64,000 nt of DNA, from the NCBI RefSeq assembly GCF_003045775.1, contig NZ_PXNS01000005.1, positions 310,001 through 374,000 on the forward strand, written 5' to 3'. The DNA is from Halomonas litopenaei (lineage in GTDB: Bacteria > Pseudomonadota > Gammaproteobacteria > Pseudomonadales > Halomonadaceae). A program made the position numbers and the translations under genes. Below are positions 1-9,705 of the stretch, in pieces (position 1 is the first letter of the stretch; each line of letters starts with the position of its first letter). Under the pieces are notes generated by a model. It saw only the letters and a list, made by a program, of their open reading frames with translations. It did not search any database and was not told where the DNA came from.

Positions 1-2738
1 AGCGCCATGAAGGTGAAGGGGGCGTTGAAGGTCAGAAGACCGCCGACGATACCGATCACGGTCAAGGGCACGATGGCCCAGATCGCCAGCGACTGGCGCA
101 GGTTGCCGAACAGCAGCATGGTCAGGATGAACATGCCGAGGATGCCTAGCGGCAACAGCTTGAACAGCGCCTTCTTGGCGTCACGCGAGGTCTCGTCCTC
201 GCCGCCCCAGCCCAGGTGGTAGCCTTCGGGAAGATCGATGGCCTCGATCTGGGGCTTGAGCCGCGCAAGGATGTTGGCCGCCGTCTCGCCGGACAGCGGT
301 AGCGGCTCGGCGTAGACCGCAAGCATGCGCTGACGGTCGCGACGCTTGATCAGTGGATCATGCAGCTGGGTCTCGAGCGGCCCCAGCACACTGCCGGCGC
401 TGATGTAGGTCTGCTGCTCGGCGCTCCAGACGTTGAGGCTGGCGATGTCGTTGAGGCCGTAGCGCTCTTGCCGTTCATCGCGCAGCACGATGGGGATCAG
501 GTCGGAGCCCTCGCGGTAGACGCCGGCCATCTGGCCGTCGTTGTGGATCAGCAACGCCTGGTGCAGCGCCTGGCGGGTGACGCCGACGCGCCGCGCCTGC
601 TGCTCGAGAAACTCAGGCGTCAGCTCCTCCACCCGATTGCCCCAGGACAGGCGGATGCTGTCGACGAAGGGCTCGGCGCGGAACACCTCGCTGACCTCGG
701 TGGCGAGCTTGCGCAGGGTGTCCGGGTCCGGGCCGTACAGGCGCGCCTCCAGGCTGGCCTTGGCCGCAGGACCGACCTGCAGCGCCTGGACCTTGTACTG
801 CACCTCGGGATAGTCATCGCGCAGCAGGGTGATGATCTCGGCCATACGGCTTGCTCGGCTGTCGAGATCCTCGGTCTCCACGATCAGCTGGCTATAGCTC
901 GCGTAGCGGTCCTCGGGTGAGTAGGTCAGGGTGAAGCGCTGGGCGCCGCCGCCGATCACGCTGGTCACGTGGGTGACCTGGTCCATCGTCGCCACCTGGG
1001 CCTCCAGGCGCGAGGCCACCCGCTCGCTCTCGAGAATGTCGGTGCCCTCCGGCATCCACACATCGACGAAGAACAGCGGTGTGGTGGAATCCGGGAAGAA
1101 GGCGTTCTTGATGTTGGAGGACAGCGCGAAGGCGCCGACCAGAAGGCCCACGCAGACCGCGATGGTCAGCCAGCGAAAGCGAATGCCCTTGTCGACCAGC
1201 CAGCCGAACAGCTGGAAGATCACTCCCTTGTAGGGATCCTCGTGACTGTCGCCGTCGCCGATCTCACGATCCTTGAAGAAGATGTCGAAGAAGAAGGGGG
1301 TCAGCGTCAGGGCGGTGATCCAGCTCAGCAGCAGTGAATAGAACAGCACCCAGAACAGCGAGCCCACCAGTTCGCCGGTGGCGTCCGGCGACAGGCCGAT
1401 GGGGGCGAAGGCGGTGATGGCGATGGCGGTGGCGCCGAGCAGTGGCAGCCAGTTCTGGCCGGCCACCTCCTTGGCTGCCTCGAGCTTGCTCTTGCCCTTG
1501 CCAAGGCCGATCAGCATGCCCTCGGTGACCACGATGGCGTTGTCCACCAGCATGCCCAGGGCAATGATCAGGGCCCCCAGCGAGACCTTCTGCAACTGCA
1601 GGCCGTGGGCGGCCATCAGCATCAGCGTGCCGAGGATGGTGATCGACAGGATCAGCCCCATCAGAAGGCCGGAGCGCAGGCCCATGAACACCAGCAGCAC
1701 CACGATGACGATGCCCACCGACTCCATCAGGTTGATGACGAAGCCGGACACCGCCTCCTTGACCACCTGGGGCTGGTGGTAGACCGGGGTCAGCTGCATG
1801 CCCAGAGGCAGGCGGGATTCCAGTTCGGCCAGGCGGGCGTCCACCGCCTCTCCGACCTTGACCACGTTGACCCCGGACACGAACGACAGGCCAAGCGAGA
1901 TCGCCGGCTTGCCGTCGGCATGGTAGAGCTGGCCGGGACGGTCGGTGAGCGCGCGCGTCACCGTGGCGATGTCGCCCAGGTGCACCGGGTTGGCGCCGGG
2001 GCGACCGACGATCAGGTCCTCCAGCGCCTCGACGCTTCTGAATTCGCCGCTGGGCTGCAACGAGATGATCTTGCCGTGTCGACGCACGCTGCCGGCGTCG
2101 GCTACCGCGTTCTGGGCGTTGAGCAGGCCGATCAGCGCATCCGGGGGAATGTTCAGAGCCTGCATGCGCTCGCGGTTGAGCGAGATGGTCACCTGCTCCG
2201 GGCGATCACCGGCGATCACCACCTTCTTGACGCCTTCGATCAGGCGCAGTTCGCGCTGCAGGAAGTCGGCCTGATTCTTCAGGTCGTAAAGGCTGTAGTC
2301 ATCGCCGGACAGGTTGAACAGCAGACCGTAGACGTCGCTGAAGTCGTCCACCACCAGCGACTCCGAGGTGCCGGGGGGCAGGCCCGCCTGGGCATCGCCG
2401 ATCTTGCGCCGAAGCAGGTCCCAGTACTGGGGCAGGGCCGTGCCCTGGACGTCGGTGTCGAGCTCCACGGTGATCTGGGAGAGCCCGGCGCTGTTCACCG
2501 AGCTGACCCGCTTGAGGTTGGGGATCTCCTGGATCGCCTTCTCCAGGCGCAGCGTCACCTCTTCCTCGACCTGCTGCGGGTTGGCGCCGGGGTAGGCGGT
2601 GCTGACCAGCGCCATGCGGATGGTGAAGTCGGGAAACTCCAGCTGCCCCAGGCCCAGAAAGGAGACGATACCGCCCACCGACAGCAGGATCGTGACCATC
2701 CAGCTGATGGTCTTGTTGCGCAGAAAATAGCCGACCAT
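1..2738 (-). CDS. RND-family efflux permease, C-terminus cut by window edge
   Basis: The reverse strand is open from an ATG at 2738 to the first base of the window, about 912 codons of a protein that normally has roughly 1,020-1,050. The N-terminus reads as one cytoplasmic stretch and then a first membrane helix (start MVGYFLRNKTISWMV), followed by a long periplasmic porter domain beginning with the FPDF/YPGA signature typical of inner-membrane RND pumps. The TM4 motif reads GMLVDNAIVV (bases near 1530-1560), with a single Asp where the AcrB type has two. It would export hydrophobic or toxic compounds by proton antiport, with an outer-membrane channel encoded elsewhere. It starts 3 bases after the stop of the adaptor gene, so the two are one operon. 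Substrate cannot be told from sequence. Confidence 0.93.
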   Translation of the reverse strand, partial: MVGYFLRNKTISWMVTILLSVGGIVSFLGLGQLEFPDFTIRMALVSTAYPGANPQQVEEEVTLRLEKAIQEIPNLKRVSSVNSAGLSQITVELDTDVQGTALPQYWDLLRRKIGDAQAGLPPGTSESLVVDDFSDVYGLLFNLSGDDYSLYDLKNQADFLQRELRLIEGVKKVVIAGDRPEQVTISLNRERMQALNIPPDALIGLLNAQNAVADAGSVRRHGKIISLQPSGEFRSVEALEDLIVGRPGANPVHLGDIATVTRALTDRPGQLYHADGKPAISLGLSFVSGVNVVKVGEAVDARLAELESRLPLGMQLTPVYHQPQVVKEAVSGFVINLMESVGIVIVVLLVFMGLRSGLLMGLILSITILGTLMLMAAHGLQLQKVSLGALIIALGMLVDNAIVVTEGMLIGLGKGKSKLEAAKEVAGQNWLPLLGATAIAITAFAPIGLSPDATGELVGSLFWVLFYSLLLSWITALTLTPFFFDIFFKDREIGDGDSHEDPYKGVIFQLFGWLVDKGIRFRWLTIAVCVGLLVGAFALSSNIKNAFFPDSTTPLFFVDVWMPEGTDILESERVASRLEAQVATMDQVTHVTSVIGGGAQRFTLTYSPEDRYASYSQLIVETEDLDSRASRMAEIITLLRDDYPEVQYKVQALQVGPAAKASLEARLYGPDPDTLRKLATEVSEVFRAEPFVDSIRLSWGNRVEELTPEFLEQQARRVGVTRQALHQALLIHNDGQMAGVYREGSDLIPIVLRDERQERYGLNDIASLNVWSAEQQTYISAGSVLGPLETQLHDPLIKRRDRQRMLAVYAEPLPLSGETAANILARLKPQIEAIDLPEGYHLGWGGEDETSRDAKKALFKLLPLGILGMFILTMLLFGNLRQSLAIWAIVPLTVIGIVGGLLTFNAPFTFMA

Positions 2739-2741
2739 GAC

Positions 2742-3863
2742 CTAGAGCCCCTCTTCCTGGGTCCAGGCGGTGACGCGAAGACCTTCGCGCATCAGATGGG
2801 CGCCGGCGCCGACCAGTCGGTCGCCGGCCGCCAGCTCGCCGGCGATGAAGATGCCGTCGTCGCTGGCGGTGCGGACCTCTACCGGTACCGCTTCCACCTT
2901 GCCCGAGGCTTCGTCGTCGGCGATATAGCGCCACACCACCGTGGCCTCGGGGTCGTCCTCCAGCGTGACCACGGTGCCCAGCGGCACCCGCCACAGGCCG
3001 TCGCTTTCGCCGGTCAGGGCGTTGAGGTCCATCGATACCACGGCGCTCATGCCGGCCAGCACGTAGACGTCGTCCGGCGTCGGCAGGGTCAGGGTGACGG
3101 TGTAGCTGAGGGTGCCGCTGGAGGCGCGGGTATCGTGCTCCTTGTAGCGCGCGGGGAAACGACGCTCGTCATCGCCGAAGCGCACCCAGGCAACGCTGTC
3201 GGCCTTCTTGAGGGCGGCACGCACGCGTTCCAGATCGAGCTGGCGGATCTGCTGTTCGGGCAGGTCGAAGGTCACGTCGATATTGCCGGGCTGCTGCAGC
3301 ACCGCGATGGTCTGCTGGGGGGCCACCACCTGGAAATTGTCCACCGGCACGCTGGCGATGACGCCGTCGAAGGGCGCCTTCAGCTCGGTGTAGCCGAGCT
3401 GATCCTTGGCCAGGTCGAACTGGGCCTGGGCCGACAGGAAGGCCGCCCGGGCTTCATCGAAGGCGGCGCGGCTGATGGCGCCTTTTTCCAGCGAGATCTG
3501 CATGCGGCGGTAGGTCGCCAGCGCCAGGTCGTAGCTCGACTGGGCGTTGGACAAGGCGTTGCGGGCGTCGCGGTCGTCGAGCAGGGCGATACGCTCGCCA
3601 CTGGTCACCGCCTGGCCGGCCTGGACGTTCAACTCCTTGAGTTCCCCGCCGATGCGAAAGGCCAGGTCGGTGCGTTCGGAGGCCTCGACCACACCGGGGT
3701 AGCGAGTCAGGGACCGATTGCCCATCTCGTCCAGGGTGAGCAGCTTGACCGGGCGGGTGACCTGCTTGGCCAGGGGCGGATCTCCCTCGGAGCAGCCCTG
3801 CAGCAGGGGCAGACCGGCAAAGACGAGCAGGGAGGCCATCTGACAGAGTTGGCGAAGCGACAT
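2742..3863 (-). CDS. RND efflux periplasmic adaptor (membrane fusion) lipoprotein
   Basis: 373 residues. A short hydrophobic N-terminus ends in a lipobox (LLQGC, Cys24), so it is probably anchored by lipid in the periplasmic face of the inner membrane. It then shows the HlyD/AcrA order: a beta-barrel/lipoyl half, an alpha-helical hairpin rich in Ala/Gln (about residues 95-150), the second lipoyl half ([18 protein letters not shown]), and a barrel domain. It links the RND permease encoded directly downstream to an outer-membrane channel; no channel gene lies next to it in the window. The ATG at 3863 has an AAGGA Shine-Dalgarno 8 bases upstream. Substrate unknown. Confidence 0.92.
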   Translation of the reverse strand: MSLRQLCQMASLLVFAGLPLLQGCSEGDPPLAKQVTRPVKLLTLDEMGNRSLTRYPGVVEASERTDLAFRIGGELKELNVQAGQAVTSGERIALLDDRDARNALSNAQSSYDLALATYRRMQISLEKGAISRAAFDEARAAFLSAQAQFDLAKDQLGYTELKAPFDGVIASVPVDNFQVVAPQQTIAVLQQPGNIDVTFDLPEQQIRQLDLERVRAALKKADSVAWVRFGDDERRFPARYKEHDTRASSGTLSYTVTLTLPTPDDVYVLAGMSAVVSMDLNALTGESDGLWRVPLGTVVTLEDDPEATVVWRYIADDEASGKVEAVPVEVRTASDDGIFIAGELAAGDRLVGAGAHLMREGLRVTAWTQEEGL

Positions 3864-4092
3864 GGCTGAGTCCTTGAAGACGGAGCCGCTTGACGTGCGG
3901 CGTGACTCGCCGAGGCCGGTGCCCCAGGGCTGCCCGGAGGGTGGGGGAGGGGCAGGCCCTGTTGTGGAGCATCGAGCGCTTGGCGTAGAGTGCGTCGGTT
4001 CGACGCGCAGGCGCCTATGCTACTGGCGCCGAGTGCACGCTGATGTGCCCTGGATCAATATTTGCCGAACCCTGCAGAGTAAAGGCGTCGTC

Positions 4093-5934
4093 ATGCCCCA
4101 GACCGAGTCCCGGCTCCCGCCATCGTCGCCTCCCGCCTCCGTCAGGCCAGAACTGCGGCCCTATCAGCACGAGGCGGTGAAACGCGTCATTGGTCACTTT
4201 CGTCAGTCCGACGAGCCCGCGGTGGTGGTGTTGCCCACCGGCAGCGGCAAGTCACTGGTCATCGCCGAACTGGCCCGCCTGGCCCGGGGGCGGGTGCTGG
4301 TGCTGGCCCACGTGCGTGAGCTGGTCGAGCAGAATCACGCCAAGTACCTGGCCTACGGCCTCGAGGCGGACATCTTCAGCGCCGGACTCGGGCGCAAGGA
4401 GAGCGCCCGCCAGGTGGTGTTCGGCTCGGTGCAGTCGGTGGTCCGCCACCTGGACGCGGTAAGTGACGAGCAGAACGCCCATGGACCCTTCACCCTGCTG
4501 GTGATCGACGAGTGCCACCGGGTATCGCTGGACGCGGACTCCTCCTATCGGCGGGTCATCGACCATCTGCGTTCTCGCAATCCTTCGCTCAAGGTACTGG
4601 GTTTGACCGCGACCCCCTATCGGCTGGGCCAGGGCTTCATCTACCACCGCCACCACCACGGCATGGTGCGCGGTGACGCGGACAGCTTCTTTGGCGACTG
4701 CGTGTTCGAGCAGCCGCTGCGGCTGATGGTGCGCCAGGGCTATCTGGCAAGCCCGCTTAAGGTGGATGCGGCGGTGGCCCGCTACGACTTCTCACAACTG
4801 GCGCCGGGAACCGGCGGGCTATATCGCGAGGAAGAGCTCAATCGCGTGGTGGCCGGGCACCGGGCCACGCCGGGCATCATCGCCGAGGTGATCGAGCGGG
4901 CGCGGCAGCGCGAGGGCGTCATGCTGTTTGCGGCAAGCGTGGCCCACGCCGAGGAGATTCTCGGCTATCTGCCGGCACAGGCCTCGGCACTGATCACCGG
5001 CGATACCGACAGTGACGAGCGCACCCGGCTGATCGAGGATTTCAAGGCGAAACGGCTCAAGTACCTGGTCAACGTCTCGGTGCTGACCACTGGCTTCGAT
5101 GCGCCCCATGTGGACCTGATCGCGATCCTCAGGCCCACCGAGTCCGTCGGCCTGTACCAGCAGATCGTCGGGCGAGGGCTCAGGCTCTCGCCCGGCAAGC
5201 GCGACTGTCTGATCCTCGACTACGCCGGCAATCCCTGGGACCTGTATGCGCCGGAGGTGGGCAGTCCGCGGCCGGACAGCGACAGCGAGCCGGTGCAGGT
5301 GCCCTGTCCGCTGTGTGGCCACGCCAACCTGTTCTGGGGCAAGCGCGACGGCGAGCTGGTGATCGAACACTTCGGCCGTCGCTGCCAGGGCCTGGTCGAC
5401 GCCGAAGGCAGGGCGCTGGCCGCCGCCGAGCCAGGGGCGCGCCAGTGCGACTTTCGTTTTCGCTTCAAGACCTGCGGTGACTGCGGCGCCGAGAACGATA
5501 TCGCCGCCCGACGCTGCCATGGGTGCCAGACGCTGCTGGTGGACGCCGATGACAAGCTGCGCGAGGCATTGAAGCTCAAGGACGCCAGGGTACTGCGGGT
5601 CAGCGGCATGCTGCTCGAGCCCACCGTCAATGGGCGGGGGCTGCCGCGGCTCAAGGTCACCTACCATGATGAGGATGGCGCCACCCTGGCCGAGTGGTTC
5701 GCACTGGAGACGCCCGCCCAGCGGCGGGCCTTCGAGGCGGTGTTTCTGCGTGATCACGCCCGGGCGCCCGGTGTGCCCTGGTCGCCGACGTCACCCGATC
5801 AGGTATGTCGCGAGCAGCAAAGGCTCAGGGCCCCGGATTTCGTGGTCGGGCGCAAGGTGGGGCGTCACTGGCAGGTGCGTGAAAAGCTGTTCGACTATCG
5901 CGGCCGCTATCGCACCGCCGACAGCGCCGCCTGA
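4093..5934 (+). CDS. radD: RadD-like superfamily 2 DNA repair helicase
   Basis: 613 residues from the ATG at 4093, close to the 586 of E. coli RadD (YejH). Walker A is TGSGKS at 49-54, the DEAH-type box is DECH at 139-142, motif III TATPYR at 173-178 and motif [10 protein letters not shown] at 357-364. After the helicase core come cysteine pairs CPLC (405-408) and C461/C464/C475/C478, consistent with a zinc-binding C-terminal domain as in RadD. The family acts in double-strand break repair and on recombination intermediates. An in-frame extension reaches back to 3862 but has no helicase homology; the ATG at 4093 has AAAGG 7 bases upstream. It is monocistronic. Confidence 0.88.
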   Translation: MPQTESRLPPSSPPASVRPELRPYQHEAVKRVIGHFRQSDEPAVVVLPTGSGKSLVIAELARLARGRVLVLAHVRELVEQNHAKYLAYGLEADIFSAGLGRKESARQVVFGSVQSVVRHLDAVSDEQNAHGPFTLLVIDECHRVSLDADSSYRRVIDHLRSRNPSLKVLGLTATPYRLGQGFIYHRHHHGMVRGDADSFFGDCVFEQPLRLMVRQGYLASPLKVDAAVARYDFSQLAPGTGGLYREEELNRVVAGHRATPGIIAEVIERARQREGVMLFAASVAHAEEILGYLPAQASALITGDTDSDERTRLIEDFKAKRLKYLVNVSVLTTGFDAPHVDLIAILRPTESVGLYQQIVGRGLRLSPGKRDCLILDYAGNPWDLYAPEVGSPRPDSDSEPVQVPCPLCGHANLFWGKRDGELVIEHFGRRCQGLVDAEGRALAAAEPGARQCDFRFRFKTCGDCGAENDIAARRCHGCQTLLVDADDKLREALKLKDARVLRVSGMLLEPTVNGRGLPRLKVTYHDEDGATLAEWFALETPAQRRAFEAVFLRDHARAPGVPWSPTSPDQVCREQQRLRAPDFVVGRKVGRHWQVREKLFDYRGRYRTADSAA

Positions 5935-5961
5935 AGTGCCGCCTGAAGTGCCGACTGAAGC
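5926..5961 (+). repeat. Three tandem 12-base units over the radD stop codon
   Basis: Units GCCGCCTGAAGT at 5926-5937 and 5938-5949 are identical, and 5950-5961 differs at two bases. The radD stop TGA (5932-5934) lies in the first unit and an in-frame TGA is repeated in each following unit, so slippage of the repeat would not extend the protein. Confidence 0.8.
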
Positions 5962-6002
5962 ACCGACCGGGCCTCGCTGATTTAGCCAGATCGCGCGGAG
6001 CT

Positions 6003-6011
6003 TGATAGACT
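6003..6011 (+). promoter_or_regulatory. Possible extended -10 element of scpA-scpB-rluB
   Basis: TGATAGACT fits an extended -10 box (TGn followed by TAGACT). No convincing -35 hexamer is seen 17 bases upstream. A start of transcription a few bases downstream would place the RNA ahead of the GTG at 6098, which supports that codon as the scpA start. Weak evidence. Confidence 0.3.
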
Positions 6012-6097
6012 GGGGGATTGGTGGCGCCTCGGTCCAAGCGGCCGCATCCTCCCTTGTTCATCGTAACCACTACCATGGCAACCCAGGTCCCCCACGC

Positions 6098-7261
6098 GTG
6101 AGCGACTCGCCGACGACACAACAACCCCAGGGTGGGACTGACGAGGAAGGTGCAGCGACTCGGCCTGACACCGAGGGCGATTTGCAGGCCCAGGCCGGTG
6201 CTGCCCCTCACGCCGAGGTCGAAGCCCACGCCCAGGTGCTGGGACGCCTGTTCGATGAGCCGATCACCGAGCTGCCCGAGGATCTGTACATTCCCCCGGA
6301 GGCGCTCAGGGTCTTTCTCGAGACCTTCGAGGGACCGCTTGACCTGCTGCTCTATCTGATTCGCCGGCAGAATCTGGATATCCTGTCGATCAATGTGGCC
6401 GCCATCACCCACCAGTACATCGAGTACGTGGAACTGATGAAGGCCATGGAAATCGAACTGGCCGGCGAGTACCTGCTGATGGCGGCGATGCTGGCCGAGA
6501 TCAAGTCGCGCACCCTGCTGCCGCGCCCGCCCAGGAGCGAGGACGGTGACGAGGACGAAGACCCCCGCGCCGAGCTGATTCGCCGCCTGCAGGAGTACGA
6601 GCGGCTCAAGCTCGCCGCCGAGGCCCTGGCGGAGTTGCCCCGGGTTGGACGTGACTGGTTTCCTGCCCGGGCGGCGCTGCCCCCGGTGGAGGCCCGGGTC
6701 ATCCACCCGGACGTCGAGCTCGATGAATTGCTTGGCGCACTGGCCGGCATTCTGCGCCGGGCCGAACTCAACCAGGCCCACCAGATCGAAAGTGAAGTGC
6801 TGTCGACCCGGGAGCGCATGCTGGCGATCATGGAGCGCCTGACCCATGAGCACTACACCCCCTTCGAGGCGCTGTTCTCGCTTGATGAGGGCAGGGCCGG
6901 GGTGGTGGTGACCTTTATGGCGATCCTGGAACTGGCCAAGGAGGCGATGATCGAAATCGTCCAGAATGCGCCGATGTCACCGATCCACGTCAGGGCGAGG
7001 TTGGCCGAGGACGGCGACGAAGATCCGTACGAAGGGCTTGAGGACGAGGGCGAGAGCGCCTTCGACGACGAAACCTTCGACGACGAAACCTTCGGCGATA
7101 CCTTTGGTGATGCCTTGGATGATGCCTTTGATGATAGTGCCGCTGAGGACAGCGCTATAGACGACGAGGCGGGCGACGACAGCGCCTTCGATGATGCCGG
7201 TGAACCGGATAGGCGTATCGGTCAGTCGGTTGACAAGACACAGGGAGATGAGCCCGCATGA
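6098..7261 (+). CDS. scpA: Segregation and condensation protein A
   Basis: The kleisin subunit of the SMC-ScpAB condensin-like complex. The core is clear from about residue 60: FEGPLDLLLYLIRRQNLDI and IEYVELMKAMEIELAGEYLLMAAMLAEIKSR (split here at residues), followed by the C-terminal winged-helix region. The frame stays open upstream to 6002, but no ATG precedes the core; the GTG at 6098 is the most sensible start and gives 387 residues. The N-terminal 60 residues and the last 70 are low-complexity and very acidic, with repeated DDETF/FDD units near 7064-7190; this is longer than usual for ScpA. It overlaps scpB by four bases (ATGA). Confidence 0.9.
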   Translation: MSDSPTTQQPQGGTDEEGAATRPDTEGDLQAQAGAAPHAEVEAHAQVLGRLFDEPITELPEDLYIPPEALRVFLETFEGPLDLLLYLIRRQNLDILSINVAAITHQYIEYVELMKAMEIELAGEYLLMAAMLAEIKSRTLLPRPPRSEDGDEDEDPRAELIRRLQEYERLKLAAEALAELPRVGRDWFPARAALPPVEARVIHPDVELDELLGALAGILRRAELNQAHQIESEVLSTRERMLAIMERLTHEHYTPFEALFSLDEGRAGVVVTFMAILELAKEAMIEIVQNAPMSPIHVRARLAEDGDEDPYEGLEDEGESAFDDETFDDETFGDTFGDALDDAFDDSAAEDSAIDDEAGDDSAFDDAGEPDRRIGQSVDKTQGDEPA

Positions 7262-8220
7262 GCGTGATGGAGACGCCCGATGCGTTGGACGACATCGTAG
7301 AGGCGGCGCTGCTGGCCGCCGGCCAACCGCTGGCGCTGGACCGCCTCGAACAGCTGTTCGATGAACACGAGCGCCCGCCGCGACGGGCGCTCAAGGAAGC
7401 GCTGGAGCGATTGTCCGAGCGTCACCTCAGAGGCGCCATGGAGCTGATCGAGACCGCCTCCGGGTACCAGCTGCGCATTCGCCCGCGGCTGGCCAACTGG
7501 GTCGCCCGGTTGTGGGATGAACGCCCCCAGCGCTATTCCCGGGCGCTGCTGGAGACGCTGGCGCTGATCGCCTATCGTCAGCCGGTGACCCGGGGCGATA
7601 TCGAGGAGGTCCGCGGGGTCACGGTGAGCGGCTCGATCATGCGCACCCTGCTCGATCGTGGCTGGATTCGCGTGGTAGGGCACCGAGACGTGCCGGGACG
7701 CCCGGCGGTGTTCGCCACCACCCGTGGCTTTCTGGACGATTTCGGGCTCAAGACCCTCGACGAACTTCCGCCGATGCACGAGCTCAAGCAGTTCGAGCAG
7801 TTCGACACCGAGGACGAGCCACCGCCTCCGCCCTCGGCGCTGCTGGCCCAGGCCGACGAGCCGCTGGACGACGATGGTGAGACCGCCGAGGGTGACACCG
7901 CTGAAGGTGAACCCGCTGAAGCTGGAAGCGCTGAAGAGGGAACCGAAAGAGGCGAGACCGAGGAAGGCGAGGCATCATCGCCCGATAAGGATGAAGTGAC
8001 GGCTTCCCGCGAGGAAGCCGAGACGACGGCGGGCCAAACGCCCGACGTCAATGAACCGACGGCCGGGACGGCCGACGACGAGCACGCCGGGATGGCGTCC
8101 GAACGGGCTCGCCTGAGCTTTGCCGATCTGGAAGCCAGGCTGTCCGAACGCGCCCGGGGCCGCGTCGATGATGACGCTGCCTCGGGGGTGGAACCCACAG
8201 AGAGTGAGAACGACGAATGA
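7258..8220 (+). CDS. scpB: Segregation and condensation protein B
   Basis: 320 residues. Residues 1 to about 170 are the tandem winged-helix ScpB domain ([17 protein letters not shown], then [21 protein letters not shown]). ScpB binds ScpA and the SMC ATPase to compact and segregate chromosomes. The remaining 150 residues form an acidic tail rich in Glu, Asp, Ala, Thr and Pro, with repeated [21 protein letters not shown] units, not part of the fold. The ATG at 7258 overlaps the scpA stop, and its own stop overlaps the rluB start, indicating translational coupling across all three genes. Confidence 0.93.
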   Translation: MSVMETPDALDDIVEAALLAAGQPLALDRLEQLFDEHERPPRRALKEALERLSERHLRGAMELIETASGYQLRIRPRLANWVARLWDERPQRYSRALLETLALIAYRQPVTRGDIEEVRGVTVSGSIMRTLLDRGWIRVVGHRDVPGRPAVFATTRGFLDDFGLKTLDELPPMHELKQFEQFDTEDEPPPPPSALLAQADEPLDDDGETAEGDTAEGEPAEAGSAEEGTERGETEEGEASSPDKDEVTASREEAETTAGQTPDVNEPTAGTADDEHAGMASERARLSFADLEARLSERARGRVDDDAASGVEPTESENDE

Positions 8221-9086
8221 CGACCACCAGCGAAAAACTGCAGAAGGTGCTGGCGCGTGCCGGCCTAGGATCCCGCCGGGAGATGGAGGCCGCCATCGCC
8301 GATGGCCGGGTCAAGGTCAACGGCAGCGTGGCGACCCTGGGCGACCGAGTGGAGGCCCGTGACCGGGTCAGTTTCGATGACCGACCGATCACCCTGCGCG
8401 CCGCCGAAGAGGTGCCAAGGCGGGTGATCATGTACAACAAGCCCGAGGGCGAGCTGTGCACGCGCAAGGATCCAGAGGGGCGGCGTACGGTATTCGACCG
8501 CCTGCCGCGCCTCAAGGGCGAGCGCTGGATCGCGATTGGCCGCCTGGACATCAACACCAGCGGGCTGTTGCTGTTCACAACCGACGGCGAGCTGGCCAAT
8601 CGGCTGATGCATCCTTCCACCGAGATCGAGCGCGAATACGCGGTGCGAGTCATGGGGGAGGTCAAACGTGAGCACGTGGTGGCCATGGTCGAAGGCGTGA
8701 TGCTCGAGGATGGCCCGGCACGCTTCAGCGACGTCCAGGAGTTCGGTGGCGAGGGCATCAACACCTGGTTCCACGTGGTCATCATGGAAGGCCGTAACCG
8801 CGAGGTCAGGCGTCTGTGGGAGTCCCAGGGGCTGACCGTCAGTCGCCTCAAGCGGGTCCGCTACGGCAATATCTTCCTCGACAAGCGGGCCAAGGCCGGC
8901 GAGTGGACCGAGCTTTCCCAGGACGAGGTCGACGACCTGGCCGGACTGGCGGGACTCGAATCGCGCAAGGTGCCTGAGTTGACGCCGGACGAGAAGAATC
9001 GCTGGAGCCGCGACAAGAACAAGCGTCGCCCGGTGCACACGATGAAGCGTGGCGGCAAGCCGGATCGCGGCGACAAGAAGCGCTAA
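8217..9086 (+). CDS. rluB: 23S rRNA pseudouridine(2605) synthase
   Basis: 289 residues. An S4 RNA-binding domain occupies about residues 5-50 ([17 protein letters not shown]), followed by the RsuA-type catalytic domain with the motif GRLDINTSG, whose Asp111 is the expected catalytic residue, and the family-specific [10 protein letters not shown]. The C-terminus is a basic, Lys/Arg-rich tail. RluB isomerises one uridine in helix 80-93 of 23S rRNA. It is third in the scpA-scpB-rluB operon and overlaps scpB by ATGA, an arrangement common in gammaproteobacteria. RluB is preferred over RsuA or RluF because of this context. Confidence 0.92.
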   Translation: MTTTSEKLQKVLARAGLGSRREMEAAIADGRVKVNGSVATLGDRVEARDRVSFDDRPITLRAAEEVPRRVIMYNKPEGELCTRKDPEGRRTVFDRLPRLKGERWIAIGRLDINTSGLLLFTTDGELANRLMHPSTEIEREYAVRVMGEVKREHVVAMVEGVMLEDGPARFSDVQEFGGEGINTWFHVVIMEGRNREVRRLWESQGLTVSRLKRVRYGNIFLDKRAKAGEWTELSQDEVDDLAGLAGLESRKVPELTPDEKNRWSRDKNKRRPVHTMKRGGKPDRGDKKR

Positions 9087-9110
9087 AGATACGGTAATCG
9101 AAAAAAACAC

Positions 9111-9139
9111 TTGCGTCGAAAGGGGCATATCCGTAATAT
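9111..9139 (+). promoter_or_regulatory. Promoter of the tRNA-Lys array
   Basis: The -35 hexamer TTGCGT (9111-9116) and the -10 hexamer TAATAT (9134-9139) are separated by exactly 17 bases. A GC-rich discriminator (CTGCACCC) follows, as expected for stable-RNA promoters under stringent control. The first tRNA starts 17 bases downstream of the -10 box. Confidence 0.8.
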
Positions 9140-9155
9140 CTGCACCCGTTCGGAA

Positions 9156-9231
9156 GGGTCGTTAGCTCAGTTGGTAGAGCAGTTGGCTTTTAACCAATTG
9201 GTCGTAGGTTCGAATCCTACACGACCCACCA
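9156..9231 (+). tRNA. tRNA-Lys(TTT), copy 1 of 5
   Basis: 76 bases including an encoded CCA. Acceptor GGGTCGT pairs with ACGACCC, the D-arm carries AGCTCAGTTGGTAGAGC, the anticodon loop CTTTTAA places TTT at 9189-9191, and the T-arm reads GTAGGTTCGAATCCTAC. The first copy sits directly behind the promoter. Confidence 0.98.
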
Positions 9232-9272
9232 TCCGAACCTGTGCATGGTCAGGACGATGTCCTGTCATGATC
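9232..9272 (+). repeat. 41-base inter-tRNA spacer, first of four identical copies
   Basis: Spacers at 9232-9272, 9349-9389, 9466-9506 and 9583-9623 are identical. Each contains the inverted repeat CAGGAC-GAT-GTCCTG, which would form a short hairpin in the precursor RNA and may mark cleavage sites for tRNA processing. With the tRNA it forms a 117-base repeat unit. Confidence 0.9.
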
Positions 9273-9348
9273 GGGTCGTTAGCTCAGTTGGTAGAGCAGT
9301 TGGCTTTTAACCAATTGGTCGTAGGTTCGAATCCTACACGACCCACCA
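9273..9348 (+). tRNA. tRNA-Lys(TTT), copy 2 of 5
   Basis: Identical to copy 1 over all 76 bases, anticodon TTT at 9306-9308, encoded CCA end. Confidence 0.98.
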
Positions 9349-9389
9349 TCCGAACCTGTGCATGGTCAGGACGATGTCCTGTCATGATC

Positions 9390-9465
9390 GGGTCGTTAGC
9401 TCAGTTGGTAGAGCAGTTGGCTTTTAACCAATTGGTCGTAGGTTCGAATCCTACACGACCCACCA
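9390..9465 (+). tRNA. tRNA-Lys(TTT), copy 3 of 5
   Basis: Identical to copy 1 over all 76 bases, anticodon TTT at 9423-9425, encoded CCA end. Confidence 0.98.
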
Positions 9466-9506
9466 TCCGAACCTGTGCATGGTCAGGACGATGTCCTGTC
9501 ATGATC

Positions 9507-9582
9507 GGGTCGTTAGCTCAGTTGGTAGAGCAGTTGGCTTTTAACCAATTGGTCGTAGGTTCGAATCCTACACGACCCACCA
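9507..9582 (+). tRNA. tRNA-Lys(TTT), copy 4 of 5
   Basis: Identical to copy 1 over all 76 bases, anticodon TTT at 9540-9542, encoded CCA end. Confidence 0.98.
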
Positions 9583-9623
9583 TCCGAACCTGTGCATGGT
9601 CAGGACGATGTCCTGTCATGATC

Positions 9624-9699
9624 GGGTCGTTAGCTCAGTTGGTAGAGCAGTTGGCTTTTAACCAATTGGTCGTAGGTTCGAATCCTACACGACCCACCA
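9624..9699 (+). tRNA. tRNA-Lys(TTT), copy 5 of 5
   Basis: Identical to copy 1 over all 76 bases, anticodon TTT at 9657-9659, encoded CCA end. The sequence after it differs from the spacers and leads straight into a terminator. Confidence 0.98.
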
Positions 9700-9705
9700 G
9701 ATTCA

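Noticed and set aside
1605..3869. Long plus-strand frame of 754 codons
   Set aside because: It is antisense to the RND permease and adaptor genes, has His/Gln/Arg-rich composition typical of a shadow frame in GC-rich DNA, and no domain.
9156..9699. Regular 117-base repeats considered as a CRISPR array
   Set aside because: Both parts of the unit are identical in every copy and one part folds as a tRNA; there are no unique spacers and no cas genes.
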